From Burkholderiales bacterium (GTDB lineage Bacteria > Pseudomonadota > Gammaproteobacteria > Burkholderiales > Burkholderiaceae_C), in assembly GCA_947462175.1 (NCBI GenBank), contig CANHOE010000025.1, positions 1-14,860 on the forward strand: a stretch of 14,860 nucleotides of DNA. Reading direction: 5' to 3'. Below, one piece after another: positions 1-7,360 of the stretch. Position numbers and translations under genes: made by a program. The notes under the pieces were generated by a model that was given only the letters and a program-made list of their open reading frames with translations, was not told the DNA's origin and searched no databases. How positions within the stretch are numbered: the first letter of the stretch is position 1; each line of letters opens with the position of its first letter.

Positions 1-72
1 CGCCCAGAACAGCAGGCCCAGTAACGTGACGCCTTGCTGTTGCCTCCCAACCCGATGCCGCTTGCTCATCAT
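1..72 (-). CDS. DUF4845 family membrane protein, N-terminal fragment
   Basis: Only the first 24 codons are inside the window; the gene continues past the left edge. The readable peptide starts MMSKRHRVGRQQ and then enters a hydrophobic stretch, GVTLLGLLFWA. A short basic head followed by a glycine-rich, GLTLIGLLFWA-like membrane segment is how small DUF4845 proteins begin. In betaproteobacteria such a gene usually lies between lepB and rnc, which fits its place 71 bases downstream of lepB on the same strand. A GGAG lies 9 bases before the first of two adjacent ATG codons (72 or 69), supporting this start. The function of DUF4845 proteins is not established. The identification rests on a short peptide plus context, so it is probable rather than certain. 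Confidence 0.7.
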   Translation of the reverse strand, partial: MMSKRHRVGRQQQGVTLLGLLFWA

Positions 73-94
73 GCGCCCATGCTCCAGGTGATCC

Positions 95-111
95 GGGTGC
101 ACCGAGCACCC
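95..111 (-). repeat. Small hairpin in the lepB-DUF4845 spacer
   Basis: Read on the minus strand, GGGTGC and GCACCC form a perfect 6-bp stem around the five-base loop TCGGT. No run of T follows, so it is not a convincing terminator, and the downstream gene is probably cotranscribed with lepB. It sits about 10 bases upstream of the GGAG of the next gene and could be simple chance. Confidence 0.3.
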
Positions 112-143
112 TTCGTCGTGGGGTATTTTCGGCCAAGCCGGGT

Positions 144-1115
144 TCAATGAAAGAAACCGATTCGACTCACATTACCGAAATTCATCCACACCAGAAAGGC
201 GCGGCCCACGATGTTCTTTTCCGGGACAAATCCCCAGTAGCGCGAATCTTCGGAATGGTCGCGGTTGTCACCCATCATGAAGTAGTGGCCTGCCGGCACC
301 TTGCAGGTCACGCCCTCGACGGTGTAGGTGCAGTTCTCGCGGAAGGCGAAGTCGTCGATTGCTCGCGCGTAGCTCGGCAGGGTTCGATCGACGAGGATGT
401 GGTGCGACTGGGCGCCCGAACTTTCGGTGTACTGCTTGTCGTAGCGCAGCGTTTCCTCGTTGTAAAAATCGGGCAGCGGCTGCGATGGCACCTGCACCCC
501 ATTGAGGTAGAGCAACTGGTTGCGGTAGGAAATTTCGTCGCCCGGGATGCCGACGACACGCTTGATGTAGTCGACGCTCGGGTTGCGGGGGTAGCGGAAC
601 ACCATCACGTCGCCCCGCTCCGGGTCGTGGTTGGGGATGATCTTTTTGTTGATCACCGGCAGCCTGATGCCGTAATGGAATTTGTTGACCAGGATCAGAT
701 CACCGACGAGCAGCGTCGGAATCATCGAGCCTGACGGGATCTTGAAGGGTTCGAAGAGGAAAGATCGCAGCAGGAACACGACCAGGATGACCGGGAACAG
801 GCCAGCGGTCCAGTCCAGCCACCACGGTTGAGCCAGCATGGCCTGCCGAGCTTGGCTGACGTCGCCGTCGCCATCAACCTTGTTGATTCCCTTCGCGGCG
901 AGTTGCGCGCGACGGGATTCAATCTCGGCTTCGAGGGCATTGGCAGCCGCCAGACGACGCGGCGCGAAGTAAAAGCGCTCGACCAGCCAATACGACATCG
1001 TCACGACCGTCAGCACCAGCAGCAGGAGCGAGAAATTGCCACTCCATTCGCCGAAGTACCAGCCACCCAGAAAAACAATCAGGCAGCCGTAAAGCAGTCC
1101 GGTCAACGTACTCAT
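144..1115 (-). CDS. lepB: Signal peptidase I
   Basis: Predicted 323-residue inner-membrane serine protease that removes signal peptides from exported preproteins. Two hydrophobic segments are visible (about 3-20 with 28-44, and 103-120), followed by the periplasmic catalytic part. The nucleophile is Ser130 in PSGSMIPT. The general base is Lys185 in YIKRVVG, 55 residues later, the same spacing as in the E. coli enzyme. The C-terminal box GDNRDHSEDSRYWG lies at 282-295. The open frame extends 45 codons further upstream into lepA, but the start chosen here gives the normal N-terminus MSTLTGLLYG. Its ATG shares one base with the lepA stop (TGATG), implying translational coupling. The lepA-lepB pairing is common in proteobacteria and lepB is normally essential. 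No truncation or missing motif was seen. Confidence 0.97.
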   Translation of the reverse strand: MSTLTGLLYGCLIVFLGGWYFGEWSGNFSLLLLVLTVVTMSYWLVERFYFAPRRLAAANALEAEIESRRAQLAAKGINKVDGDGDVSQARQAMLAQPWWLDWTAGLFPVILVVFLLRSFLFEPFKIPSGSMIPTLLVGDLILVNKFHYGIRLPVINKKIIPNHDPERGDVMVFRYPRNPSVDYIKRVVGIPGDEISYRNQLLYLNGVQVPSQPLPDFYNEETLRYDKQYTESSGAQSHHILVDRTLPSYARAIDDFAFRENCTYTVEGVTCKVPAGHYFMMGDNRDHSEDSRYWGFVPEKNIVGRAFLVWMNFGNVSRIGFFH

Positions 1116-2923
1116 CAATCTTCCACTTGGAGAATGGCCAGAAATGCCTCTTGGGGCACCTCCACCGAACCGATCTGCTTCATGCGCTTCTTGCCCGCTT
1201 TCTGCTTGTCGAGCAGCTTGCGTTTGCGCGAAACGTCGCCACCGTAGCACTTGGCGATCACGTTCTTTCTGAGCGCCTTGATTGTCTCACGCGCGATGAT
1301 GTTGGCCCCGATGGCGGCCTGGATCGCGACGTCGTATTGCTGGCGCGAAATCAGCTCGCGCATCTTGGCCACCACCGCTCGGCTGCGGTACTGGCTCTGG
1401 CTGCGGTGCACGATGATCGACAACGCATCGACCTTGTCGCCGTTGAGCAGGATATCGACCTTGACGACGTCGGCCGCTCGGTATTCCTTGAATTCGTAAT
1501 CCATTGACGCATAGCCGCGAGACACACTCTTCAGCTTGTCGAAGAAGTCCAGCACGATCTCGGCTAGCGGCATCTCGTAGGTCAGCATCACCTGGCGACC
1601 GTGGTATGCCATGTTCATCTGCTGGCCGCGCTTCAGATTGGCCAGCGTCATCACCGGGCCGACGTAGTCCTGCGGCATATAAAGATGCACCGTGACGATC
1701 GGCTCGCGGATCTCGTTGATGCGGCCGAGGTCCGGCATCTTGGACGGGTTGTCGACCTGGATCACGTCGCCGTTGCCGAGTTGCACCTCGTAAACGACGC
1801 TGGGCGCGGTAGTGATCAGGTCCTGATCGAACTCACGCTCCAGGCGCTCCTGCACGATCTCCATGTGCAGCAGTCCGAGGAAGCCGCAGCGAAAACCGAA
1901 CCCCAGCGCCTGGCTGACTTCGGGCTCGTAGCGCAACGATGAATCGTTGAGCTTGAGCTTTTCCAGGGCGTCGCGAAGCTGGTCGTACTCGCTGGCCTCG
2001 GTCGGGTACAACCCAGCGAACACCTGCGGCTGGATTTCCTTGAACCCAGGCAGCGCCTCGCTGGCGGGACCGAGGTTGTTTGGCAGCTTCTTATCGAGCG
2101 TGATGGTGTCGCCGACCTTGGCAGCCTGCAGCTCCTTGATTCCGGCCACGATGAAGCCGACCTCGCCGGCATTGAGGCGATCACGCGGCACTGACTTGGG
2201 CGTGAACACGCCCAGGTTATCGGCACCATAGACCGCATCGCTGGCCATCATCCGGATGCGCTCGCCCTTGATCAGCGTGCCGTCGACGACGCGCACCAGC
2301 ATCACAACGCCGACGTAGTTGTCGAACCAGGAGTCGACGATCATCGCGCGCAGCGGCGCATCAGGATTGCCACGCGGCGGCGGCATGCGGGTGATCACCG
2401 CCTCCAGGATGTCGTCGATGCCCAAGCCGGTCTTCGCGCTGCAGGGGATCGCCTGATCGGCGTCAATGCCGATGACGTCCTCGATCTCCGACTTCGCGTT
2501 TTCGGGGTCGGCATTCGGCAGGTCCATCTTGTTGAGGACGGGAATCACCTCGACGCCCAGATCAAGCGCGGTATAGCAATTGGCGACTGTTTGCGCCTCG
2601 ACGCCCTGGCTCGCGTCAACCACGAGCAGCGCCCCTTCGCAGGCCGACAGAGAACGACTCACTTCATACGAGAAATCGACATGCCCCGGCGTGTCGATCA
2701 GATTCAGGTTGTAGACACGACCATCGCGCGCCTTGTACTCAAGTGCCGCTGTCTGCGCCTTGATCGTGATGCCGCGCTCACGCTCGATGTCCATCGAGTC
2801 GAGCACTTGCGCTTCCATCTCGCGATCGCTCAAACCGCCGCAACGTTGAATCAAGCGATCGGCGAGCGTCGATTTGCCATGGTCGATGTGGGCAATGATC
2901 GAAAAATTTCGGATGTGATCCAT
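1115..2923 (-). CDS. lepA: Elongation factor 4 (LepA), translational GTPase
   Basis: Predicted 602 residues, close to the 599 of E. coli LepA. It is a ribosome-associated GTPase linked to back-translocation, ribosome assembly and translation under stress. The G-domain motifs are all present: AHIDHGKST at 11-19, RGIT at 50-53, DTPGH at 77-81, NKMD at 131-134 and SAK at 162-164. The conserved LepA C-terminal domain reaches the end of the protein, with the basic GKKRMKQIG segment near the terminus. The frame opens at MDHIRNFSII, the standard family start, although no clear Shine-Dalgarno sequence precedes it. The stop overlaps the lepB start by one base. Upstream is a 444-base gap with a terminator, so lepA probably begins its own transcript or relies on read-through. 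I could not identify a good promoter for it. Confidence 0.97.
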   Translation of the reverse strand: MDHIRNFSIIAHIDHGKSTLADRLIQRCGGLSDREMEAQVLDSMDIERERGITIKAQTAALEYKARDGRVYNLNLIDTPGHVDFSYEVSRSLSACEGALLVVDASQGVEAQTVANCYTALDLGVEVIPVLNKMDLPNADPENAKSEIEDVIGIDADQAIPCSAKTGLGIDDILEAVITRMPPPRGNPDAPLRAMIVDSWFDNYVGVVMLVRVVDGTLIKGERIRMMASDAVYGADNLGVFTPKSVPRDRLNAGEVGFIVAGIKELQAAKVGDTITLDKKLPNNLGPASEALPGFKEIQPQVFAGLYPTEASEYDQLRDALEKLKLNDSSLRYEPEVSQALGFGFRCGFLGLLHMEIVQERLEREFDQDLITTAPSVVYEVQLGNGDVIQVDNPSKMPDLGRINEIREPIVTVHLYMPQDYVGPVMTLANLKRGQQMNMAYHGRQVMLTYEMPLAEIVLDFFDKLKSVSRGYASMDYEFKEYRAADVVKVDILLNGDKVDALSIIVHRSQSQYRSRAVVAKMRELISRQQYDVAIQAAIGANIIARETIKALRKNVIAKCYGGDVSRKRKLLDKQKAGKKRMKQIGSVEVPQEAFLAILQVED

Positions 2924-3040
2924 GCTGACTGCGAGTGTTCTTCAGTGGAGCTTCGATGAGGTGCCAAAACGGCGCAGTCGTTTCAGCGAAAGCTCTCAAT
3001 TGCGGAGCGATGTGAAAGGCCGCAGGCCTGTGCTGAAGCT

Positions 3041-3072
3041 AAAAAAAAGGCACGTCGAACGATTGACGCGCC
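3041..3072 (-). terminator. Rho-independent terminator upstream of lepA
   Basis: Read on the minus strand, GGCGCGTC pairs with GACGTGCC over 8 bp (one G-U wobble) around an eight-base loop, and is followed at once by eight T residues. This is a textbook intrinsic terminator and it works in the minus direction only; no T run flanks it on the plus strand. It lies about 295 bases after the degP stop. It could therefore end the rpoE-rseA-rseB-degP transcript, or a short transcript starting near 3105, and it would shield lepA from both. Confidence 0.85.
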
Positions 3073-3105
3073 TTCCAACAAAAATGTTTGGCAACTGCTT
3101 GTTGG
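3041..3105 (-). ncRNA. Candidate small RNA or 3'-UTR RNA ending at the terminator
   Basis: The roughly 65-base stretch before the terminator's T run can fold into two consecutive hairpins. The first pairs CCAACAA (3105-3099) with TTGTTGG (3081-3075) perfectly over 7 bp around a 17-base loop. The second is the terminator stem. A TACAAT box ends 7 bases upstream of the first stem, the right distance for a transcript that starts at the stem base. No good -35 box is present and the sequence matches no RNA family I can name. It may instead be the stable 3' end of the degP mRNA, a known source of small RNAs, or part of an attenuated lepA leader. Confidence 0.3.
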
Positions 3106-3111
3106 GACCCC

Positions 3112-3117
3112 ATTGTA
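3112..3117 (-). promoter_or_regulatory. Possible -10 box (TACAAT)
   Basis: TACAAT on the minus strand differs from the sigma-70 consensus TATAAT at one position and lies 7 bases before the hairpin that begins at 3105. The expected -35 position holds GGTTCT, a poor match, and there is no extended -10 TGN motif. The call rests mainly on the spacing to the downstream hairpin and terminator. Confidence 0.25.
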
Positions 3118-3367
3118 GCCAAAAGCATGTCCGCAGAACCGCGCCAGTGCTTGTTTAGCGATCGTTGCGCATCGCCAACAGAAAACTTATACACATTTTA
3201 TGCACAGAGCGTGAGGTGCTTCCGTGGCACTCCGGCTCGCTGGAAAAGCGGCTCATCCTGGGCCTGCATCTCGTTCACAGCAGTCAGTCGAACGAACCGA
3301 CGTTGTCGACTGTCGAGTCAAGCGGCGTCAAATATGTGAGCGCACACACACAAACCGTCTGCCCGAC

Positions 3368-4867
3368 TTACCTAGCAGGGCGGATCACGATGTAGTTGAC
3401 CCACTCTCCGCGCTTAACCAGCAGCGTCACGGATTTAGGCCTGTCCAGTTTGCCGATGGCCGCCTCGAACTGCTTGACACTGCTGATTTCCGTCTTGTCG
3501 AGCGACAACACAATGTCGCCCTCCCGAATGCCCGCACGGGACGCCGCGCCCTCGATGGCTTCGACACGCACCCCGTTCTTGACCTTGAGTTCAGATTTCT
3601 GCGCTTCGCTCAAATCAGACACCGCCAATCCGAGCAGCCCAATCACTGAGGGAAGCTTGGGCGCATTCCTCTCGGCTGGCGCGTTGCGAGGTCTTTCGGC
3701 TTCCAACTCGACCACAGTGACGCTCAATTCCTTCGATGCGCCCCGCCGGAACACCTCGAGGGTCGCCTTGGTGCCGGGCTTGGCACTGCCGACGATACGC
3801 GGCAGGTCGCCGGCCTTCTCGATCGTGCGCCCGTCGAACTTGGTGATGATGTCGCCTGCCTCCACGCCAGCCTTGTCAGCCGGCCCCCCCGCTTCGACGC
3901 TGCGAACCATGGCACCACTGGGCTTGCCCAGGCCGATCGATTCAGCCACTTCCTTGGTCACCTGATCGATCTGCACGCCGATGCGTCCGCGGATCACACG
4001 ACCGCTGGCGCGCAGTTGGTCGGCCACGCGGATCGCTTCGTCGATGGGAATGGCAAACGAAATGCCAATGAAGCTGCCCGATCGACTGTAGATCTGCGAA
4101 TTGATGCCGACCACTTCACCTCGCATGTTGATCAGGGGACCGCCCGAATTGCCAGGATTAATCGCCACATCGGTCTGGATGAAGGGCAGGAAGTCCCCAG
4201 TGTCGCGAGCCTTGGCGCTGACGATTCCGGCGGTAACTGTGTTCTCAAGTCCGAACGGCGATCCGATCGCGATGACCCACTCGCCTACCTTCAAGCGGCC
4301 GACGTCTCCGACCCGAACCGCTTGCAGACCAGCGGCTTCAATCTTGACCACCGCGACATCGGTCCGCTTGTCAGCGCCGATGACGCGGGCCTTGAATTCG
4401 CGCTTATCGGTCAGCGTGACAAACACTTCTTCGGCACCCTCGACCACGTGGGCATTGGTCATCACATAACCGTCGGCATTCAGGATGAACCCAGAGCCCA
4501 CGCCGCGTTGTTGGGGTTCGCTTTCTTGCGGTGCGGGTTGCTGCGGAGTCCGCCTTGGGCTTTGTTGGCCAGGAATGGGAACACCGAAGCGCTTGAAGAA
4601 CTCGAGCATGTCTTCGTCCATCTCCGGTGCGCCGTTGCCGCGGGCCCGTTGGCGTTCCGTGGTTCGAATATTGACAACCGATCCACCCACGTTCTCGACC
4701 AGCACTGTGAAATCCGGCAGCCCTTGCGCCTGTCCGACGGCGGGCACTCCACCGATGGACAACAGCAACAAGATCGCCAGCGCACCGAGAGAGTGGCGCG
4801 AAGCCCTCAAGGCAGAGGACAAGAGGGGAAGACGGGCAGCATGGGCTCGGAGCAATGAGATCTGCAT
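3368..4867 (-). CDS. degP: Periplasmic serine protease/chaperone, DegP/HtrA (MucD) family
   Basis: Predicted 499-residue Do-family protease that degrades or refolds damaged envelope proteins. An N-terminal signal peptide is visible, with basic residues up to 25, a hydrophobic core at 28-40, and likely cleavage near AVGQAQ at 43-48. The trypsin-like domain carries the triad His140 (TNAHVV), Asp170 (RTDVAVVK) and Ser241 (GNSGGPL). Two PDZ domains follow, at about 295-385 and 408-495, with a typical C-terminus. Residues about 101-120 form a Q/P-rich linker in the usual LA-loop position. An AAGAG lies 9 bases before the ATG. The gene is 70 bases downstream of rseB, the standard mucD position, so it is probably part of the sigma-E regulon. 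In the group it is called mucD or degP interchangeably, and which paralogue name applies cannot be settled here. Confidence 0.95.
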   Translation of the reverse strand: MQISLLRAHAARLPLLSSALRASRHSLGALAILLLLSIGGVPAVGQAQGLPDFTVLVENVGGSVVNIRTTERQRARGNGAPEMDEDMLEFFKRFGVPIPGQQSPRRTPQQPAPQESEPQQRGVGSGFILNADGYVMTNAHVVEGAEEVFVTLTDKREFKARVIGADKRTDVAVVKIEAAGLQAVRVGDVGRLKVGEWVIAIGSPFGLENTVTAGIVSAKARDTGDFLPFIQTDVAINPGNSGGPLINMRGEVVGINSQIYSRSGSFIGISFAIPIDEAIRVADQLRASGRVIRGRIGVQIDQVTKEVAESIGLGKPSGAMVRSVEAGGPADKAGVEAGDIITKFDGRTIEKAGDLPRIVGSAKPGTKATLEVFRRGASKELSVTVVELEAERPRNAPAERNAPKLPSVIGLLGLAVSDLSEAQKSELKVKNGVRVEAIEGAASRAGIREGDIVLSLDKTEISSVKQFEAAIGKLDRPKSVTLLVKRGEWVNYIVIRPAR

Positions 4868-4895
4868 ATTCGGTACTCTTGTCTCAATAGGGCGG

Positions 4896-4925
4896 TGACT
4901 GACATCGCAGCCATCGCATCAGTCA
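4896..4925 (-). repeat. Inverted repeat in the rseB-degP spacer
   Basis: TGACTGA (4896-4902) and TCAGTCA (4919-4925) are perfect 7-base inverted repeats around a 16-base centre. The centre itself holds an imperfect tandem of CATCGCA. No T run follows on the minus strand, so it does not look like a terminator. It could be an mRNA processing or stability element between the regulatory genes and the protease, or a protein-binding site. It may also be coincidental. Confidence 0.4.
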
Positions 4926-4937
4926 TCCACAGAAATC

Positions 4938-6020
4938 TTACTTGCTGCGATCCACGGCTTCGTAGAAGGCGCGCAGCGTCACGCTCGGCACATCTCCAAC
5001 CACCGTGATCCAGAAATCGCCCTGGCGGCTCATCAGTGTCTGCGTGGCGCCAACGACGGTGACGGCCGGGCGCGCATGTCGATCAATGCTGTACGGCTCA
5101 ATGAACAGCGACACGTTGGTGATGCCGTCGGAAAACACCGTCTGGATCAGCTGGTCGGAGGACGATTTCCGATCAGTGGTTGCAAGCACGTCGAGCGGCC
5201 TGCGGATGCAACTCAGCTGTCGAAATCCTGCAACCGTCTTGCGCAGCTTCCAGCCTTCGGCTTCCAGCCGGGTCGGCGTCAGTTGCGGCTTGACGACGCG
5301 ATGGCCAGCAAGCTTGCGCATCGGCAACAAGACCATGTCGGGCTGAGAGCGCACACCAATGTCCACATCTGAAAACGCCGAGGTCTCCAGCGTCTCGCCC
5401 AGCGCATTGTGGATTTCAGCGCGCAACAGCAATCCAGTTTTCTTGTCGGCCCAAAGTCGATATCCGTAGCGGAATTCGTCCCGCGGCTTGAGCATCAGCA
5501 CGTTGGCATCGCGACCAGCGACGCGCTCGGCAGGCTGCAGACTCACGTCGTAGAAATCCGCTACGCGGTCGTCAGCGTCCTGTGGCAGTGACGGAAAAGA
5601 ACTGAGCACATCGCGTTGCTCAATCAGCGTGACCTTATCGAAAGGCCAGACGGTGTGCACGACACCGTTATGTCGCAGCACCTGGCGAGCCTGTCCATCC
5701 AGCGGCTCGATCCGCTCGAACTGGTCAGTGCCATCGTAGAAATGCGCGATGCGCGCGCTGGTCATCGCGCCCGTGGAACTGACGACGAACGTACCCTGGA
5801 AATTCCGCTGGTTTGCTGCGTTGTGAATGCGCGTCAGCCACTCGCGCACCTCCTGCGGTTCGACCGCCACGCCTGGGGCTGCAACCGCCTGACCAGCGGA
5901 CAGCAGGAACATCAAAGACACCGCCAGCCTCGACCCGGCCGAGACCACTCTCTGCGCCCAATGCCGATCCGCGGCTTGCGCGTTCAACGGCTCACCGCTC
6001 AGGGACTTCGACAGCTGCAT
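4938..6020 (-). CDS. rseB: Sigma-E regulatory protein RseB (MucB)
   Basis: Predicted 360-residue periplasmic protein that binds the periplasmic part of RseA, protecting it from cleavage and sensing mislocalised lipoproteins or lipopolysaccharide. The mature part has the expected two-domain organisation: a LolA-like N-terminal domain from about 55 (EVREWLTRIHNAA, FQGTFVV) to about 235, and a smaller C-terminal domain to the end. A hydrophobic segment at 32-42 followed by AVA-AP at 46-50 is a signal peptide. The start is uncertain. The ATG used here overlaps rseA by 29 bases, has only a weak ribosome site and gives a 31-residue head before the hydrophobic core, which is long. TTG at 5987 or GTG at 5948 would give a more usual signal peptide. 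The longest frame, opening 45 codons further upstream at 6155, runs deep into rseA and is rejected. Confidence 0.92.
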   Translation of the reverse strand: MQLSKSLSGEPLNAQAADRHWAQRVVSAGSRLAVSLMFLLSAGQAVAAPGVAVEPQEVREWLTRIHNAANQRNFQGTFVVSSTGAMTSARIAHFYDGTDQFERIEPLDGQARQVLRHNGVVHTVWPFDKVTLIEQRDVLSSFPSLPQDADDRVADFYDVSLQPAERVAGRDANVLMLKPRDEFRYGYRLWADKKTGLLLRAEIHNALGETLETSAFSDVDIGVRSQPDMVLLPMRKLAGHRVVKPQLTPTRLEAEGWKLRKTVAGFRQLSCIRRPLDVLATTDRKSSSDQLIQTVFSDGITNVSLFIEPYSIDRHARPAVTVVGATQTLMSRQGDFWITVVGDVPSVTLRAFYEAVDRSK

Positions 6021-6678
6021 TGCGCAACAGACCCGAGGTCGGCCCCAGCACCGAGGTGCCAACAAACTGTTTGTGGGCGAGCAAATACCGATCCAGGCGC
6101 GGATCGCGAATGACCTGCCCATCAAACACCAATTCCATCCCTGCGGGGTATACATCCGATGGCGGCGCAGCCTCTTCCGCCTGACTCACCTTCACCAGCG
6201 AGCCGGTGGAATTGCCCACGGGCACCGCCGCGATTTGCGGCTCGGCGCTCGCGGTCATGCCGGGATTCTGCACACCGACAACGGCACCCATGACGACCAC
6301 AAACCCCGCGGCCAAGGCCACCGGCCAAGCCCATGCACGCCGGGGCCGAAGCGCTGGTACCGCGCCAACACCCGCCAAGTCGTCAACAGAATGATGAGCC
6401 ACACGGGGAGCCAGGACGACCGGTTCGGCCGCCATGCGCTTGCGAAAAGCGCGCAGAAACCGCTCGTCACTCGCGCAGGAGTGCGCTAGATCCTCGCATC
6501 GCATGACGTCGCCGATCAGGGTGTAGGCGTGCCAGGTGTCGCGACTGCGCACATCGGAGCGCCATTCAGAACAGATTCGCTCGACCGGGCCGCCCTGCAA
6601 TTCGCCGTCGAGCAATGCCGACAGCTCCTCGCCTTGTGCGTGCCCCGGGTCGGACCCGGAACCCGAATGATCTGCCAT
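5992..6678 (-). CDS. rseA: Anti-sigma-E factor RseA (MucA)
   Basis: Predicted 228-residue single-pass inner-membrane protein. The cytoplasmic N-terminus carries the family's opening motif LSALLDGEL at 19-27 and an alpha-helical sigma-binding domain to about 82. A membrane helix lies at about 115-136 after a basic RPRR, and a periplasmic tail of about 90 residues follows. It would hold RpoE inactive until stress triggers sequential proteolysis by DegS- and RseP-type proteases, neither encoded in this window. The open frame reaches 12 codons further upstream, but MADHSGSG is preferred because a perfect AGGAG lies 6 bases before its ATG. The gene starts 69 bases after rpoE and its 3' end overlaps the chosen rseB start, matching the conserved rpoE-rseA-rseB operon. 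RseA proteins diverge widely, so the call depends on context as well as motifs. Confidence 0.92.
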   Translation of the reverse strand: MADHSGSGSDPGHAQGEELSALLDGELQGGPVERICSEWRSDVRSRDTWHAYTLIGDVMRCEDLAHSCASDERFLRAFRKRMAAEPVVLAPRVAHHSVDDLAGVGAVPALRPRRAWAWPVALAAGFVVVMGAVVGVQNPGMTASAEPQIAAVPVGNSTGSLVKVSQAEEAAPPSDVYPAGMELVFDGQVIRDPRLDRYLLAHKQFVGTSVLGPTSGLLRNAAVEVPER

Positions 6679-6684
6679 GACAAT

Positions 6685-6689
6685 CTCCT
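6685..6689 (-). promoter_or_regulatory. Ribosome-binding site of rseA
   Basis: AGGAG on the minus strand, six bases before the ATG at 6678. It settles the rseA start against the in-frame upstream ATG at 6714, which would place this motif inside the coding region. Confidence 0.75.
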
Positions 6690-6747
6690 GTCCCCACCTC
6701 AACACACATCGCAAGACGCCCCGACTGCAGTCAGAGCCTCCTCATGA

Positions 6748-7356
6748 TCACCACCGCTCACCGACCTGAGTGTCCAGTAAGGGTCGCAAACGCAGTGCAA
6801 TAGCCTCCCGGGCGCGAAAGATACGTGATCTCACCGTGCCGATTGGGCAATTCATCAATTCTGCAATCTCTTCGTAGCTCAAACCCTCAATCTCACGCAA
6901 GGTGATTGCCTGCCGCAAGTCTTCGGACAACGCATTGATGGCAGCATTGACCGTCATGGCCACCTCCTTGCTGGCGAGCAGCGATTCCGGCGTTTCTCCG
7001 TCGGTTAGTTCGTTCTCGGTGCGGGAAGTTTCATCTTCGTCGTCAAGAGATGCTCGGGATGCGTCTGTCACCAGCAAATCACGCTTGAGCTCACCCAGCG
7101 CTTTCTTGGCGGTGTTGACCGCAATCCGGTAGAGCCAGGTGTAGAACGCGCTCTCGCCACGGAACTGCGGGATGGCACGGTAAGCCCGGATGAAGGTCTC
7201 CTGCGCGATGTCAGGCACCAGATCGACATCCCTGACCATGCGACCGATCAGACGTTCGATGCGACGCTGGTACTTGACCACCAGCATCTCGAAGGCCTTG
7301 ACGTCGCCTTGCTTGACCCGATCGATCAGCGGCGCATCGGCGTCGGGAGCGCTCAT
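6748..7356 (-). CDS. rpoE: ECF RNA polymerase sigma factor, sigma-E/AlgU type
   Basis: Predicted 202-residue extracytoplasmic-function sigma factor directing transcription of envelope-stress genes. Region 2 covers about 25-90, with DIAQETFIRAYRAI at 49-62 and FYTWLYRIAVNTAKK at 71-85. A variable acidic linker rich in D, E and T occupies about 98-125. Region 4 covers about 135-190, with the helix-turn-helix LSYEEIAELMNCPIGTVRSR at 159-178. Length and motifs match RpoE/AlgU. The ATG chosen gives MSAPDADAPLIDRV. A GTG four codons upstream (7368) has an AGG 6 bases before it and cannot be excluded; that start would overlap the upstream gene. The upstream membrane-protein gene ends only 4 bases before this ATG, so the two are probably cotranscribed. 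I found no convincing sigma-E-type autoregulatory promoter upstream. Confidence 0.96.
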   Translation of the reverse strand: MSAPDADAPLIDRVKQGDVKAFEMLVVKYQRRIERLIGRMVRDVDLVPDIAQETFIRAYRAIPQFRGESAFYTWLYRIAVNTAKKALGELKRDLLVTDASRASLDDEDETSRTENELTDGETPESLLASKEVAMTVNAAINALSEDLRQAITLREIEGLSYEEIAELMNCPIGTVRSRIFRAREAIALRLRPLLDTQVGERW

Positions 7357-7360
7357 GCGA

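Larger units (their letters stand above)
2924..3367. other. Gene-free region between degP and lepA
   Basis: This 444-base stretch has no credible protein gene. Short open frames on the plus strand have no recognisable product, and none of the sequence matches rRNA or looks like a tRNA cloverleaf. On the minus strand it carries a strong intrinsic terminator (3041-3072), a preceding hairpin (3075-3105) and a TACAAT box (3112-3117). The 117 bases between the terminator and lepA would form the lepA leader. There the arms 2948-2955 and 2987-2995 can pair (GAGCTT with AAGCTC plus CG/CG across a one-base bulge), and AGGCC-tgc-GGCCT makes a 5-bp hairpin at about 3018-3030. Near degP there is a short CA repeat at 3342-3351. 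No promoter for lepA was convincing. Confidence 0.7.

Noticed and set aside
3187..3195. TTATACACA, a DnaA-box-like nonamer
   Set aside because: A single copy with no cluster, no AT-rich unwinding element and no dnaA or dnaN nearby. Most likely chance.
3301..3320. GTCGAC-rich palindromic sequence after degP
   Set aside because: The stem is short and no T run follows on either strand, so it is not supported as a degP terminator.
3342..3351. Short CA dinucleotide repeat in the gap after degP
   Set aside because: Only about five units, outside any coding or promoter element; too short to suggest phase variation.
2922..3649. Several short plus-strand open frames in and beside the degP-lepA gap
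   Set aside because: They overlap one another in different frames, have no recognisable products and read against the neighbouring genes.
4016..4858. Plus-strand open frame (280 codons) opposite degP
   Set aside because: Shadow of the degP coding sequence, with a low-complexity composition and no motifs.
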